A DNA stretch of 64,000 nucleotides from Pseudo-nitzschia pungens (GCA_037355855.1 CM074760.1:186001-250000), one strand, 5' to 3'; counted from the first letter of the stretch, positions 43,961 to 57,000 are shown. Notes: generated from the letters alone by a model not told the origin. Program-made: numbers and translations.

Positions 43961-45729
43961 CCATTGTGTTGCTCTGTCAAAACACTGCGTCTGTCCCAGT
44001 CGTCGATCCAAGATACCTGAACCGATACGGATTGCGATACCGATACCGATGTTGTCAGGGACAACCTAGAAACCCATCGTTGGCCACAGTCTTCGGAATA
44101 TTCCTTGCACGTAGTCTCCTGCACGTAGGATGAAAACAATTGGACGATGATGATGCCGTGATTCCTTCGATACAGTAAGGGCTTCCTTCGTTTGGACATG
44201 CGAGTACCGGTGCACGTACTGTATGGTTCGTGCGAAGAGATCCCAAAGCTCTCGGTGAAGAGAACAGAAATAAACAACTACAGAGATCCTATGCGTCGTC
44301 CGCTGGGAGGATCATCCATTTCGTCGATCCAGAGCAAACGCATGGCACCGGGTACAAGTACCAGTACGAGTATAAGCACCGCAATGGTACCGCACCTGAT
44401 ATGGATGCCGTAGAAACGAAGGAATCAATCAGTCATCCTTTCTGCTACCGGTACAAGTACCAGCACATATACCGGAATCAACCCGGTACAAGCAGTCGCA
44501 CTCGTGCTTGCTGAACTATCATAGTACATCTGTTGCTTTCGTTTGTTCTCGGTTGCTCCATTTTTGTCACTCGGTCCTCTGTCCTCTGCTTTTAGAATTA
44601 CAATTACAATTCCATGCATAAATACAAGTGCTGGCGCTGGTATCGCAGAAGCACGATTCATTATTCATTCATTCGTCGTTCGTCCGCAAATAATTGCAGG
44701 GGCCCTCCGCAATTAGTACTGGTATCTTTATCTTTGGTACAGTACCAGTACGAGTACACAACATACCTAAACTGTGTTTCGTACGTTAGGTATGCACAAT
44801 GCACGAACAAGTTTTGATCTTTTTCAAAAACGGAAGCATGCTCGTGCGAGCAGGGAGGTTGAAGATGATTTGAGATAGTTCCGATCATCGATGAATAATT
44901 AAGGTTTACCATACGAATACGCAAAACGTACTTGCCCGTACGGTATTCATTCTGCACATAATTTGAATATTCAAAAGCGGTTTAAATTTTTAAAAAAATA
45001 ATTGGAGATTGATCATACCAGTTCTCGTAAGTACTTGTTCCTTGTTCAGTCAAGTATTTTGCAGGGCCGAAACCGAAACCCGATCGATCGAATCAAACGA
45101 TTGATTGCTGAGATTGAGATTGAGATTGAAGCTGAAACTGAAACTGAAACTGAGACTGAAATTCAAATTGAAATCGCGATCGAGATCGAGATTGCGGTTC
45201 AGATTGATTTCCTTTCGTTTGTTTGTTAGTTGGTTCTTTTCTTTCCTGTTTTCCTGTCCGTTCGGATCTCGCCCACTGAGTACAGACATACGCGATACAC
45301 ACCCAACACCCAACATCCAAAACACAACAATACTCCAATACGCAACGAGTGGCTCCTCATTGACCTTACGGTTCCGTATCTACATACCTACGAATCGATC
45401 GATCGATCGATCGATCTATTGCGGACAAAAGAAAGACAATCGAGTGAGTGAGTGAGTCAATCAGTCGACCGCGCTCCAATACTCGGAACTCGTACAGTCC
45501 AACCAAAAACGGAGTCCGGTCCATGCCCAATACGATCCCCGAACCGGTACAGCAGCGCAGCATACGACTATCCATACGACTATACACACCAATATCCATT
45601 CCAGTATCCATTCCAATATCCAACGGTACCCTCCAGAGGCTCCGCAGACTTTTGATTCGAAGAGAGTCATACCGCACGAAGTACTTCAATTTGTTCCACG
45701 ATAAATCCATCCCCGGCTCGCGAGGCACA
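43961..45729. other. Intergenic region, no supported gene
   Basis: Contains repeated GTACCGGTACAAGTACCAG-like strings (44350-44480), a GAAACT/GAGATT hexamer repeat at 45105-45195 and (ATCG)n at 45394-45418. The last 300 bases are the presumed 5' region of the ATP-grasp gene. Frames here are short, repeat-driven and present on both strands. Confidence 0.5.
45105..45195. repeat. GAGATT/GAAACT hexamer repeat
   Basis: About 15 hexamers of the GAGATT, GAAACT and GAAATT type run without interruption. They create artefactual Glu/Ile- and Arg/Leu-rich frames on both strands. Confidence 0.85.
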
Positions 45730-47591
45730 ATGACGACAGAGCCCTTCTACTCCTCCTCCTCTTCCTCCCGCAAGGGGGCAACCACCAAATCAACCTCCTC
45801 TTCCCTGCCCATCCTCCCCTTGCTGCTGGCCGCGTCCATCCTGACGGCCCTCGGCGCTGTGGTGCGTTCCGGTGGGATCTTTGAGGGGTTTGTTTCGCAA
45901 TCCCGGGAGGAGGAGCTCCGGTTGGACCGGCCGGGAACGGATCATCGTCATCATCATCATCATCATCGTCGTCGCCATTACCACCACTACCACCACCACC
46001 ACCACCATCCGTCCCTCGTCTTTCTGGACCACGCTCCCCGCTTCGAGCGGACCAGGTACACACTGGACTCCTTTGTGATTGCCAACGGGATCGACCTGGC
46101 CCCGTTTGGTCTCGGGGGCTCCAGCGCTCCTAGGGGCAACCACGAAATCAACAATGACGAAACGAAAACAATGACGAAACAACGGCATCCCGATGATGCA
46201 GCTCTTTTCGGACTTTGATCTGCGACACCGTTTGAAGGGCAACGAGACCTGGATCGAGCTCCTGGAATACCGGAGGGACGCCACCCATCCCTCGCTGAGT
46301 TTTTACGTCGACAAGGTGGCCTTCAAGCGGTGGCTGGTGGCCTCCTCCCAAAACAACAAGGGGCGGACGCCGGGAGGAAGGGAACCGATCGAGAGCATCC
46401 GGTCCTTCGTGCTCCGATACGCCTCGGAACTGGGCGGAAAGGATGATTGGAACGCAAACCAAAACGGCGGCGGGAGCGACGAAACGGGAACGGGAAACCG
46501 CAACCGACGACGACGGGGATTCGGCATTGACGGAGAAACTCGCGGGCTGGCTCCCGACCGACACCGACTACGTCGCTAAGCCGACCCACCTGTCGTGCAG
46601 CGGGGGGGTCTGGTTGGTCCACAACGACAGGGCAACCAACACTACCTACGTGGGGAACGGCAAGAAACCCATGGTACCCTACCAATACTACTACGAAAAC
46701 AAACACAAAAACGACAAACACGAGAGCCACGGCCAACGCCAAAACGGCCAATCCGTCGCCCTAACGATTGCCTCCGACCTGGTGTCCAACCTGCACAGGG
46801 TCCAAGAAAAGTGCGGCCGAACCGTGAAAGAGTCCCACGCGCTGAGAAAGGTCCGGCCGGGCATCGTCGTGGAGGAGCGATTTGCGCAGCCGTTTCCCGG
46901 AAAATATGGCAACCTCGACGACAACGACAACGACAACGAAAAATCACAGCTCAAGGGCGGCATGGAGTTCAAGGTCTTTTGCATCTGGGGGCGGGCATGG
47001 CTCACCGTGTGGAGGCCGGGAACGGACGGGGTCCACGCATTGTTCTTTCGGAACGGAACCAGTCTGGCCTTTGATCCTCCCGCCAAGAAACAGCACAAGG
47101 ACAAGGACAAGGACAAGCAAAAAAAGGACAAGCACATGCATAAGAACAAGGACAAGGACAAGGACAAGGACAAGGACAAAGACATTGGCGAGAAACCGGA
47201 ACCGCGTCCACCGGTACAGCTCCCGGACTGGATCGACTGGGACCGGATCATCTCCATCGGCGAGACCCTGGGCCGGAACAAGGACATGTTTCGGACCGAT
47301 ATTTTCGTGGGAATCCCCACCGCGAGTTTGAGCGACAACGACAGCAGCAAGAAAAACGAAAACGACAACGACAGCGACGCAATCCGCTACGTCGTGTCCG
47401 AGACCGAGATCCACCCGACCCCGCTGCGGGGATTCGAGACGGTCTTTGAGGAAGCCGGGAGGCTGTGGCTTGCCGGGTACTATCTGCTCTCGCAGCACCG
47501 AAAGCTCTCCGTGGTGCCCAACACGGAAGTTCCGGACGGATTTGTTGGTGGTTGTGGCGGGGACCCATCTATCGCGGACGCCCGGTGTTGA
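45730..47591 (+). CDS. TupA-like ATP-grasp protein, type II membrane topology; two frame breaks
   Basis: The ATG at 45730 begins a short Ser-rich cytosolic tail, a membrane anchor (LPILPLLLAASILTALGAVV) and a His-rich linker. The +1 frame (open 46175-46579) gives MQLFSDFDLRHRLKGNETW and LEYRRD...YVDKVAFKRWL. The next +1 frame (46440-47591) gives the ATP-grasp core: DYVAKPTHLSCSGGVW, RPGIVVEERF, MEFKVFCIWGRAWLTVWRPG, LPDWIDWDRIISIGETLG, FRTDIF and VSETEIHPTPLRGFE. These match the TupA-like ATP-grasp family, which forms amide bonds to carboxylates, often on glycopolymers. An N-terminal anchor suggests Golgi location with a luminal catalytic domain, perhaps modifying cell-wall glycans (inference). 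A DKDKDK tract (about 47097-47185) is a lineage-specific insert. Frame changes fall in low-complexity linkers near 46180-46215 and 46440-46530; no good intron fits either. Confidence 0.8.
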
Positions 47592-48419
47592 TGGGGTGGA
47601 ATGAATCCATCCATCCATCCATTCGTCGTACCCTTCCGGGAAACGAAACCCAACCATTCGGTGTTTGTTTGGGGGTTTGATTTTTGTTTCCAAATTTCTT
47701 TTTGGGACGCAGGGAGATGGATGGAGTTTCGCCGCCGGCGCGGAGCAAAAACTGGATCGATACTGCGATGCGCCATTACCGTTAACGCTTGCCATCCTCA
47801 AAACTCAAAACACAAGGCAAGGCACTGGAGAAGGGCAGGATAGCTTTTTGCGCGAGCTGTGCGACATCTAGCTTTTTTTTTGGGGGGGGTCAAACGCATG
47901 GCAGTGGTGGTTTCGTGCCGAGAAGGAGCAATCGCCATGCCCATTCGATTCAGATTTAGATCTGTAACAAATTGGTTAAACAATAGACACTTGCACGAAA
48001 GTGAATTCGTGAGACATTTGTTCTTGTTGTACCGTGACCGAAAGTTGTGCTGGTGCATGCATTTTTGTCTGTCGAGGAAGGGAAACGAGTCCGACTATGA
48101 TCCATTGGTCATTGACCACACAAAAAAAAGGGGAATGTGAGTAAATCGCGTCGTATGATTCTTTTCCAATCTGAGAAACATACGAGTATCCCCACGATGA
48201 GAGTCAGCGCAACGTCGCGACTGGCTCGCTCTGTGCTGCGGCAGCACGTTCCCGCGATCGTTATCGCTGAAGAGGAAGAGGAAGGAGTGGTACGTAGGTG
48301 AAAGAAACACCAATTGATGATGTAACTCTGAGCATTCAAAACTGAAGCTATGGGGGTTGCTACAGAGATTCATCTAGTGGTGGTCAGATTATCAACCGGT
48401 GGTGGCGGGCAGTGCTGCT

Positions 48420-49330
48420 AGTAGCAGCAGTAGTAGTAGTACTAGTACTAGTACTAGTGTTACAAGAAGAAGTAGTACTACTAGTAGTAGTACTGATTTG
48501 CTCGAGAAGCACCTTCTTGTTCACCACCACGGATTCAGCTGTCTGACTGCTAGTAGCAGCAAGATGATCCTCTCTCACCAAAGTAACATGAGCATTTGCA
48601 GTAGCAATGATTGTCGCAACAGTGATGGTAGTCTCCTCTTAAACCCTTACCAAGACGGTGCTTCTTTTCCAGCAGGCAGTTTTTTTGCTAGTTTCACCTC
48701 TTTGCTACTGCTGCTGCTAAAACTCAAAATACAGCATGCTACTAGTAGGAAAGGCTAGCATTACTACAACTAGCATGGGGGGTATTGCCACCATTCTTCA
48801 GCATCTGTAGCTTTAGCATCATTGGAAGAGTGGTCCAGTGCTGCTGGATGCTGTACTTCTGTACCATAATGAACAGTCGTATAAGTAGCACCACTGCTGG
48901 TGAGGATGATATTTCTTGCATTACTAGTAGTACTACCTACTAGTAGTAGTAATCGTGCTGGGCATGATGTGGTGGTACCTTCAGCAGAAAAGGAGCGAAC
49001 AGCGTGGTATAGCAGTACACCACCAGTACTACTACTAGTACTACTACTAGTACCTTCACCAAGAACGAATTACTACTTATGGGAAAGACTGCTAGTAAGA
49101 AGCAGCAGTATTGTTGCTAGTGCGATATTCAGATTGTTATGCTGAGGAGTACTAGCACTATGAATACTAGTACTACTAACAGCAATATGTTGTTGCAGCA
49201 GGAGGTTGCTGCTGGTGGAGTATTCGTACCAGTAGCGGTACTGTTACTACTACTAGTACTAGTACTAGCTAGTAGTAAGAAGTTCATCACCAGTCGCAAA
49301 CCATAATTAGCTACTACTATGCTGGGTAAG
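48420..49330. repeat. ACT/AGT triplet islands
   Basis: Clusters of ACTAGTACTAGTAC-type sequence occur at 48420-48500, 48915-48950, 49020-49055 and 49240-49275 and recur at 49430-49450, separated by CAGCAG/GCTGCT runs. They are simple sequence and not coding. Confidence 0.85.
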
Positions 49331-50737
49331 ATATTCCTCAACATGCTGGTCATTGGATAGACGAATAGATTCACGGAGGAATGATGTTAACAACGAGGAT
49401 TTCCGTCGTGTACAGTTTTCCTCAAACCACTACTACTACTACTACTAGTAAAACTCTATGATATATAATATTATGAAGAAGTGCCTCTTCGTACTGTGAA
49501 TTGGTACTAGTAGTTTAGGTTTCTTAGGAGACAAGAAATTTTAGGTGTAAACGAGAACACCGGCACCCTCCTATCTTCGCTCTTACTATATGCTGCTGTA
49601 GCTAGAGAGGCGCAGCTTGGCCGCGACAAATGTCGTCGTCAATTCACAATCACAGTAGTACTAGTGATAAAGAATTAGTGTGGCAGCACCACCGCCAGCA
49701 TTTTGTTACACCAAACACAATTTCTTTCATCCACTTGCCTATTCATCAATCCTCCTCCGGTGAAGCATTCATTTTGAAGCTACTCGATTCTGTATCCATT
49801 ATTTGCGTCCTGCAGTAGGGGTAGAGAGGAATTCTGCAGGTCGTAGTCGACGACGGTGTTTGTTCCAACCAAACAATTTACTGAACACGACTCGCGTTGT
49901 ATACACACCGGAAACGGAGTGCAATCCGTTTCGATGGTTTCCTTTCGCTAGAATCCGGTGACCCCATCATCGTCCGAGTTCTTCCTCATTGAGGCAATTA
50001 TGGAACCCTTACCGGTCCAGTTTTGAGGCTCCGAGGCGGGATAATCAACGAGGGTGATACACCGCAATAATATAGTGATAACACTGTCACTGGTTCGCAA
50101 TACCAATGCGACGCAACACAGAGATGAATTCTCGCTCTCAATACACCAGTGCGAGTACTCCGATGCCGTGTTTTGGAAGAATGGGAGCAGAAGAAGTACG
50201 TGCACCACGATTTTCGAACAAGAGGCTGTCATCTACTAGCACTCGTCGTCCTCCTGCTGTACCCATTCTTCGCTTCCGAACAAAGTCTTTGATCACCCAA
50301 AGAATGGAACAAGACCATTTCTTCTTTGCACGCAGACGTAGTGCCATGAAGCCTTGGTGTCGATAATCGATGCAAGCGAAGCGGTAAAGCAACAAAACGG
50401 CAACCGGAACGGCAACAGTCACTCGGAACGGCGCTTCGTCTCTCCTCGTTTGCGGGGAGGACTCGTTCCGGGCCGTTGTGCTATCGTTCCCGGGCGGGTT
50501 GTATCTGCTGCCTCTTCCCGAGGGGTTGTTCCTGCCACGCAATATATATAGCATGCCTTCTCCCCCCCCCCCCCCAAAACCTTGCGACTGGGGGTTTGGA
50601 ATCGCCCTTTCCCGTGCCATACCGTGCCGCATCCTATCGTATCGTGTCATATCGTATCGTGTCATATCGTATCGTGCCGCACCATCCCACTCGGCCGGCG
50701 CCACGGCGAGAAACTCTCGGAACGACGACACCGCCAG

Positions 50738-50778
50738 GAATGCGAATGCGAATGCGAATGCGAATGCGAATGCGAATG
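50738..50778 (+). repeat. (GAATGC)n hexanucleotide repeat
   Basis: About seven perfect GAATGC units, encoding Asn-Ala or Glu-Cys runs in whichever frame is read. No gene is supported around it. Confidence 0.9.
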
Positions 50779-52613
50779 TCAACGGAGGGCCGCTCAATAC
50801 CACTCAATACCAGTCACCAATGGATCTTGTTCCGCTGCGGCCGGCCTCCTACCGTGCGACCGATTGCGCGAGGCAGCGTGGGTGATCGCCGGCTTTTGAT
50901 CCGCCGTGGATGTTGCAAGATTCTTCGCGGGGGGTCTCGATGTCGATGCGACGGACTAACTCGGATCGGATCGGATCGGATCGGATCGCAACATCAAAAG
51001 TTGTTGCAATCCAATACAAGGCTCGGTTCGGATTGACTCGCGATGGGTCCTTTCGTTTCGCTTCGTTTCTTTTGGTTTCTCACCCAGACTAGAACCAACT
51101 CCTCGTCCCGACCAAAGCGGTCGGTCCGAGTCCAACGAGAACGCTCGGGCATTTTCTTCTGCGACCGTACTGTACTGTATTTTCATCTCATAATCTTACA
51201 GTATATACAGACAATGTCTCGGTCCTCTCTCAAATCCTCCGATGTCTTCGGGCTCCTCTTGGATTGCCGCCGGGACCCAATTCTCGGTATGATGCGTACT
51301 CGTGCTCGTGTTCGTGTTCGTGTTCGTACAGGTACTCGTACCCGATATTGCTCTCACTCCAGGAGACAACCCATCGGCGTTTCAATTCCCGCCATGGCCT
51401 CGAGCGCATCAATGATTCGGAGAAAGAGGCAAGAGCCGGGAGCCAGGAGCCGGTGTCTTTCTCGTCGCCAACAATCAGCGTCGAAGTTTATCGCAATTGA
51501 ATCCGGTCGAAACACTCCGTTGCCGAAAACGACGACAGCAACAATGGCAACAATGGCAACAATCACATCGTTGACGACGATGAAATAATATCAATCCGAA
51601 ACCGTTGTGGCGCTTTCTTCTTGATTGATTGATTGATTGCAACGGCATTTCTTCTTTTCGATCGGTGATGCCAATGGAATGAATTCAGATTCGAAGATCG
51701 ATGATTCATTCATTCATTCATTCACGACGTGTCGCTTCCCAAACCGCTTGGCTTTGAGTTGGAAGTTGGATGAGAGTTTACACTGTACCGGTAATTACAG
51801 GCAGGATGTCGCCATTTGCCATGCGAGTACGGTAAGGCTTAGGGTTCGTACTTGTACGGATGGCGAAGATCGCGCGCGCTCAATTCCATTGGAGATAATC
51901 CGTACAGCATGTTCGAGATCCCACCTGAAAATCCAAAATCCCATGTTCTAATATTGAATATGGCTGATACAATAAATCTTTTTTAAAAAAATTCAAAAAT
52001 ACAGTACAGAATTGGTACGAAGTAAGGTCTTATTTTTGGTGAATGCAGTAAAGTAATAATAATACTTCTACACAGTACGTGTAATAATACTACTACTACT
52101 AGTAGTAATATTACTACCACTACTAGTATTTTATTTAAACTGTTACTAAAATAATGGAAGCAATAACATTACGGTAAGCCTTACTGTTGCTTCTACAAAC
52201 AAATAATAATGTACTTCTATTAGATAAAAGTTCTTCTTTGATTGTCGTCCTGTGTGCACTGGTGGTAGTATGGGTACGTGTAAACGCTTAAGAAATTCAG
52301 CAGAAATTGCTTCTTCCTCACCAGAAAATCATACCACTACTATTAGTAGTCGTAGTACTAGCATCAGTAGCAGCCACGTCGCTGCTTCTTCTTCTTCTTG
52401 TTTGTCTTATTTTGTCTTGTTCTGTTTGCGAAGTTGTTGTTCTTCGATGCCCTCTTCGAAATACGGTACTGGACTGCTGCATCAACAACGAACCCACCAT
52501 GCCCCCATATTCGCTCGAAAACTGGGTCGGTATTCATCTTCGCACAACACTCTGCCACCCACCACCAATTGTCGCACTCCATTCCACAATCCCATCGCTC
52601 ACTCGGTGCGGCG

Positions 52614-55386
52614 TTACTTTTTTGCGGGCTCTTCTTCTTGTTCTGATTCATTTGGCGAGCCCCGCCCCCCACCAGAGTTGGCGACAGCAAGCATTACCAA
52701 AGCTTCAGCGGCTTGCAACTCGTCTGTCGTATACCGCAATGCCAACCCGTTGTTGTTGACAGCAGCGCGTACCACACCTATCTCGGCCCTCAACGCTTGG
52801 GATGCGTATTGCAACGCAAGTCCATTGGTGCCGACAGCAATCAATACCGACTCTCTATCGGCCCTCAACGCATCGGATGCGTGTTGCAATGCGTTTCCGT
52901 TATTGCTAACAGCCGCGCGCACCACGTCTCTATCGTTCCGAAACTCTAGGGAAGTATGCTCCAAGGCCTCCCCAGCGTTGCTTACAGCAGCCAATACTAC
53001 GTTTCCGTCGTTTTGCAACCCTGGAGATGCATGTCGCAATGCCTCCCAGGTGTTGCTTACAGCAGCCGTGACAACGGCTCTGTCGTTCCTAAACATGGGA
53101 TGCATGCTCCAACGCAGTGCCATTGTTGTTGACAGCAGCGAGGATCACCTCTCTATCTTCCCTCAACCTTTCCGAAACATACCGCAATGCCTCCCCATTG
53201 TTCCCGACAGCGGCTAAGACGACATCTCTGTCGTCCCTCAACTCATCGGACGCATGTTGCAAGGCGGTCCCATTGTTCCTGACAGCAGTCAATACGACGT
53301 ATCTATCGCCGTTCAACTCTCCTAGAGCCTCCTCCAAGACCAGTCCGTTTCTACTAACTGCTGCCCACACCAACACTCTATCGGATCGCAAACGTTCAGA
53401 TGCATACTGCAATGCGTTCCCATTGTTGGCGACGGCAGCCAGCATGAATTCTCTATCGTCGTACAACGCTTCATTGGCCATTTCCAATGCTTCCAAATTT
53501 CTGCTGGCTGCAGCCAAGGCGACCTCTCTGTCACTTCGCAACTCGACCGACGCATGGTCGAAGGCCCTATCATCAATATTGACCGCAGCCAGGACAAAAT
53601 TTCTGTTGTTTCGCAACTCTTCAGATGCATATTGAAATGCAACCCCGTTGTTGCTAACAGAAGCCAAGACAATGTCTCTGTCGTTTTGCAAGTCTCGGGA
53701 TGCATGTTGCAAGGTCAATCCATTTTGGTTCACTGCAGCCAATACAATGTCTCTGTTGTTTCGCAACTCTGTGGAAGCATGTTGCAAGGCTTCTCCATTG
53801 TTGCGGACAGCAGCAACTACCACATTTGGGTCGGCCCTCAACCCATCAGATGCATATTGCAATGCATTTCCGTTGTTGAGGACAGCAGCCATGACGACAT
53901 CTCTGTCGTTTCTAAACTGGGATGCACGTCCCAACACAATCCCATTGTAGCCGACGGCTTGCAATGCAAAATCTCTATCGAGCCACAAGTCTTCCGATGC
54001 ACGTTGCCATGCATCCGCATTGGTGCTCATAGCTGTTAATACCACGAATCTATCGGCCATGAACCGATGCGATGCATGCCGCAAGGCATTCCCATTCTTG
54101 CTGACGGCAGCGACGACAACATCTCCATCGTCCCTCAACTCCTCGGAAGCGAATTGCAATGCCTCCCCATCGTTCTTAACGGCGGCCATCACGACATTTT
54201 TTTTGGCTCTCAACTCTTGGCATGCATATTGCAATGCATGCGTATATTGTCCGAGATCGTCCATGGACCGTTCTTTGTCGACAACCGACTTTTTCGATAC
54301 AGTTTTCGACTTCTGTTCGTCCTTGCTCCCTTTGTTTAACTCTTGGCTCTTTTTCGTTTCGTTCGTTTCCTCGCTTTCCCCGGTTCGCACAATCTCCTTC
54401 CATTTTTTGTTGCCATCGTGGCTGTGTCCGTGGGCTCCCCTGCCCAAGAGAACGTCGCAATCGTTGTAGTCGGTTTCATCGATGTTGGTTAGAGGACGCT
54501 CCATGTTTTTTAAAATCTCTTCTGCTCGTTCATCGTTGCTCTCAGCTACTAAGACAACATCTTTGTCGTTTTGCAACTCTTCGGATGCATATTTCAAGGC
54601 CCATCCATCATTCTTCACTGCAGACAAGATAATGTCTCTGTCGTCTTTCAACCTTTTGTCGTCTTGCAACCTTTTGGATGCATATTGCAAGGCCCCTCCA
54701 TCATTCTTCACTGCAGCCAAGACAATGTCTCTGTCGTCTTGCAACCTTTCGGATGCATATTCCAAGGCCCATCCATTATTATTCGCTGCAGACAAGACAA
54801 TGTCTCTGTCGTCTTGAAACCTTTTGGATGCAAAGCGCAAGGCCCCTCCATCATTCTTCACTGCAGACAAGACAATGTCTCTGTCGTCTTGCAACCTTTC
54901 GGATGCAAAGCGTAAGGCCCATCCATTATCATTCACTGCAGCCAACACAATGTCTCTGTCGTCTTGAAACCTTTTGGATGCAAAGCGCAAGGCCCATCCA
55001 TTATTGTTCACTGCAGCCAAGACAATGTCTCTGTCGTCTTGCAACCTTTTGGATGCATATTGCAAGACCTCTCCATCCTTATTCACTGCAGCCAACACAA
55101 TGTCGCTGTCGTCTTGCAACCTTTCGGATGCGTATTGCAAGGCCCATCCATCATTATTCACTGCAGCCAACACCACTCCTCTATCGTGGCGTACAGTGTT
55201 CCCAAAATATTTCAGAAACATGCCGTCCCGTCGCACCGCTGCCATGGCAATATCTCTGTCCTCCAGCAACGGAGAGTTCTGACGACGTAGATCGACCAAT
55301 GCGTTTCGGATCTGCGGTAACTCTTCATTTTGAATGCGTTCCAGGAACGCAATCTTTTGGGAATCGGTGGGGTCGTTACTACTCAT
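52614..55386 (-). CDS. DUF4116 repeat protein, copy D, with a DUF6824-like insert and a 3' frame break
   Basis: From the ATG at 55386 (MSSNDPTDSQKIAFLERI) the frame runs 765 residues to TAG at 53089. The shared N-terminal module is followed by about eight repeats rich in LQDDRDIVLAAV. Then comes a non-repeat insert with NDCDVLLGRGAHGHSHDGNK, which matches the conserved core of DUF6824 (DVL-x-GRG...H-x-GN-(K/R)), a domain abundant in diatoms. A Lys/Glu/Ser-rich charged linker follows, then a second, more diverged DUF4116 array of about 17 units. At 53094 the unit 'HAS-x-x-F-RNDR' lacks two bases. The +1 frame continues with FRNDRAVVTAAV and five or six more units to 52614, ending Ser/Glu-rich. 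The natural protein was probably about 925 residues. DUF4116 function is unknown. Confidence 0.85.
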
Positions 55387-55480
55387 TCTTGTTGCTTTTG
55401 TTTGAAAGTGTTGTATACTTCTTGTACTTTTTGAAATTGTTTGTATTTGTAGATTATGAGGGAAGGAAGGAGGAAAACAC
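55387..55480 (-). promoter_or_regulatory. Conserved 5' leader of DUF4116 copy D
   Basis: The roughly 75-95 bases before the start codon are almost identical to those before copies E and F, with shared strings TCATAATCTACA, CAAACAATTTCAAAAAGTAC and ACTTTCAAACAAAAGCAAC followed by AAGAATGAGTA. The leader stays open in frame in copies D and E. It is probably the 5' UTR and core promoter, co-duplicated with the gene. Confidence 0.7.
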
Positions 55481-56634
55481 AAATGGAGGAGAAACGAAGC
55501 GAAAGGAAGGGAAAGTAAAAATTTCTTCTTGCTACTACTACTACTACTTCTAGTTGTACCGTACGGTAAGACTTACGTAATTTACCGTACGGATTTCTTC
55601 GTAGTACCGGTACGTATTGAACGGAGTGTGCAATTGGTTTGGTTCGAGATTTGAGATGGAAGATTGATCTTTTTTTTCACGACCAAGAATGAATTCTTCC
55701 GGTAAGTTACCTTGTACCGGTACTTTGAACTTGTATGTCATACAAAAATCCAATCGTGACGTGTTGTGTTGGTAAGGTTACTTAGTACGTAATCCTTACC
55801 GGTAGGTTCTAACTTTGTACGAAGTCGATACGATACGGTACAGTAGTAGAAGTCGTTGCTTCCCTAACCGTCCAAGAACAAGACTGAAGACTTTACAAGT
55901 AGTAGTATTCAGTAAGAGTATTGTATGTACGTAGTACTCAGTAATTACCGTACCGGTAGATCTTACTCGTGAGGTACGGGAGATAGCGAAGTCCCGCAGA
56001 TGCTTTCGACGAGGAGTTTCCAAAAGGCATTACGAAGTAACCTTACCAAGTCCTGTACCGTACGTGTTCTGGTAGCAATACTACCGTACTTGTACTCCTT
56101 CCAGGGGTCATAGTAATTCTTACTCTGACCCCTGATGAATTTGATTGATTCGTCATGTCCTCAAACTCTTACGCACAGATGGGAACTTTAAAATGATTTC
56201 GAAATTTTAGCTCGTAAAAATAAAATACTTCTCTTCCTTTGATTGAGAAAAGAAGTTCGACTGCCGGCCGACCTGCTGATTCCCACCAACAGCACGATTG
56301 ACACGATGAACACGATGAACAACAATAATACGAAGTATAGCAATGTAGAGCAATGCACAGCAATGAACAATCCATTGGAGGATACGTACAAGTACAAGTA
56401 ATGCGGTAACCTTCTTACTACCAAATTACAGTACCGATACGGTAGTAATTACCGTACCAAGTACCAAAGCCACGAGCCAACAACACCAGCATCCCTTTGT
56501 TCGCAGTGTTTCGTTGATCCCCCACCAACGCCCGACGAGTCTTGGCCCGCGACTGTTGGACGACGCATTCATATAGTACTACCGTGCTGAACACGGTAAG
56601 AGTATCGTAGCAACTGGTAGTTACCTGGTACCCG

Positions 56635-57000
56635 CAATCGCACTCGCACTCGCACTCGCAATCGCAATCGCAATCGCACTCGCAATCGCACTATGGTGGG
56701 ATGGCATGGGATGGCATGGGATGGGATGGCATGGGATGGGATGGCATGGGATGGGATGCATGGCTTGTGACTCCCGAACCCCGGTCGGCAGATTCCTTGA
56801 TTGCGATTTCGATTGCGATTTCGATTTCGATTGCGATTTGATTCTTGCATCATCATCATCATCATCAACAACAACAACAACATCAATGATCTCCAAATAA
56901 TCCGCTGACACAAAGACGCGGTAGTCCAGTCCACTCAACTAGACTCGACTCGACTCGACTCGACTCAACTCAACTCAACCCGACTCAACTCAACTCGCCC
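56635..57000. repeat. Chain of simple repeats (CGCACT/CGCAAT, GGGATGGCAT, CGATTG, CATCAT, GACTC)
   Basis: Five different short tandem repeats follow one another: CGCACT/CGCAAT hexamers (56638-56692), GATGGGATGGCATG (56695-56760), GATTTCGATTGC (56800-56840), CAT and CAA triplets (56848-56882) and GACTC/CAACT pentamers (56940-57000). Confidence 0.85.

Larger units (their letters stand above)
47592..52613. other. 5 kb repeat-rich intergenic region, no supported gene
   Basis: Downstream of the ATP-grasp gene the sequence alternates between AT-rich stretches and simple repeats. ACT/AGT islands dominate 48.4-49.4 kb and 52.0-52.4 kb. TATCGTG/TATCGTA repeats lie at 50630-50690, (GAATGC)n at 50738-50778, a C11 run near 50563 and (GATCG)n near 50955-50985. 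The many open frames here (for example 50138-50803 -, 51043-51588 +) are repeat-driven, overlap on both strands and match no family. Confidence 0.5.

Noticed and set aside
46075..46201. A 127-base GT-AG segment that would repair the first frame change of the ATP-grasp gene
   Set aside because: The donor is weak (TTT|GTGATT) and the 3' end lacks the T-rich tract seen in the other introns; it would also delete coherent coding sequence. Kept only as an alternative.
50138..50803. 221-codon minus-strand frame
   Set aside because: Driven by TATCGTG and GAATGC repeats that give artificial RYDMTRYDM and AFAFAF runs.
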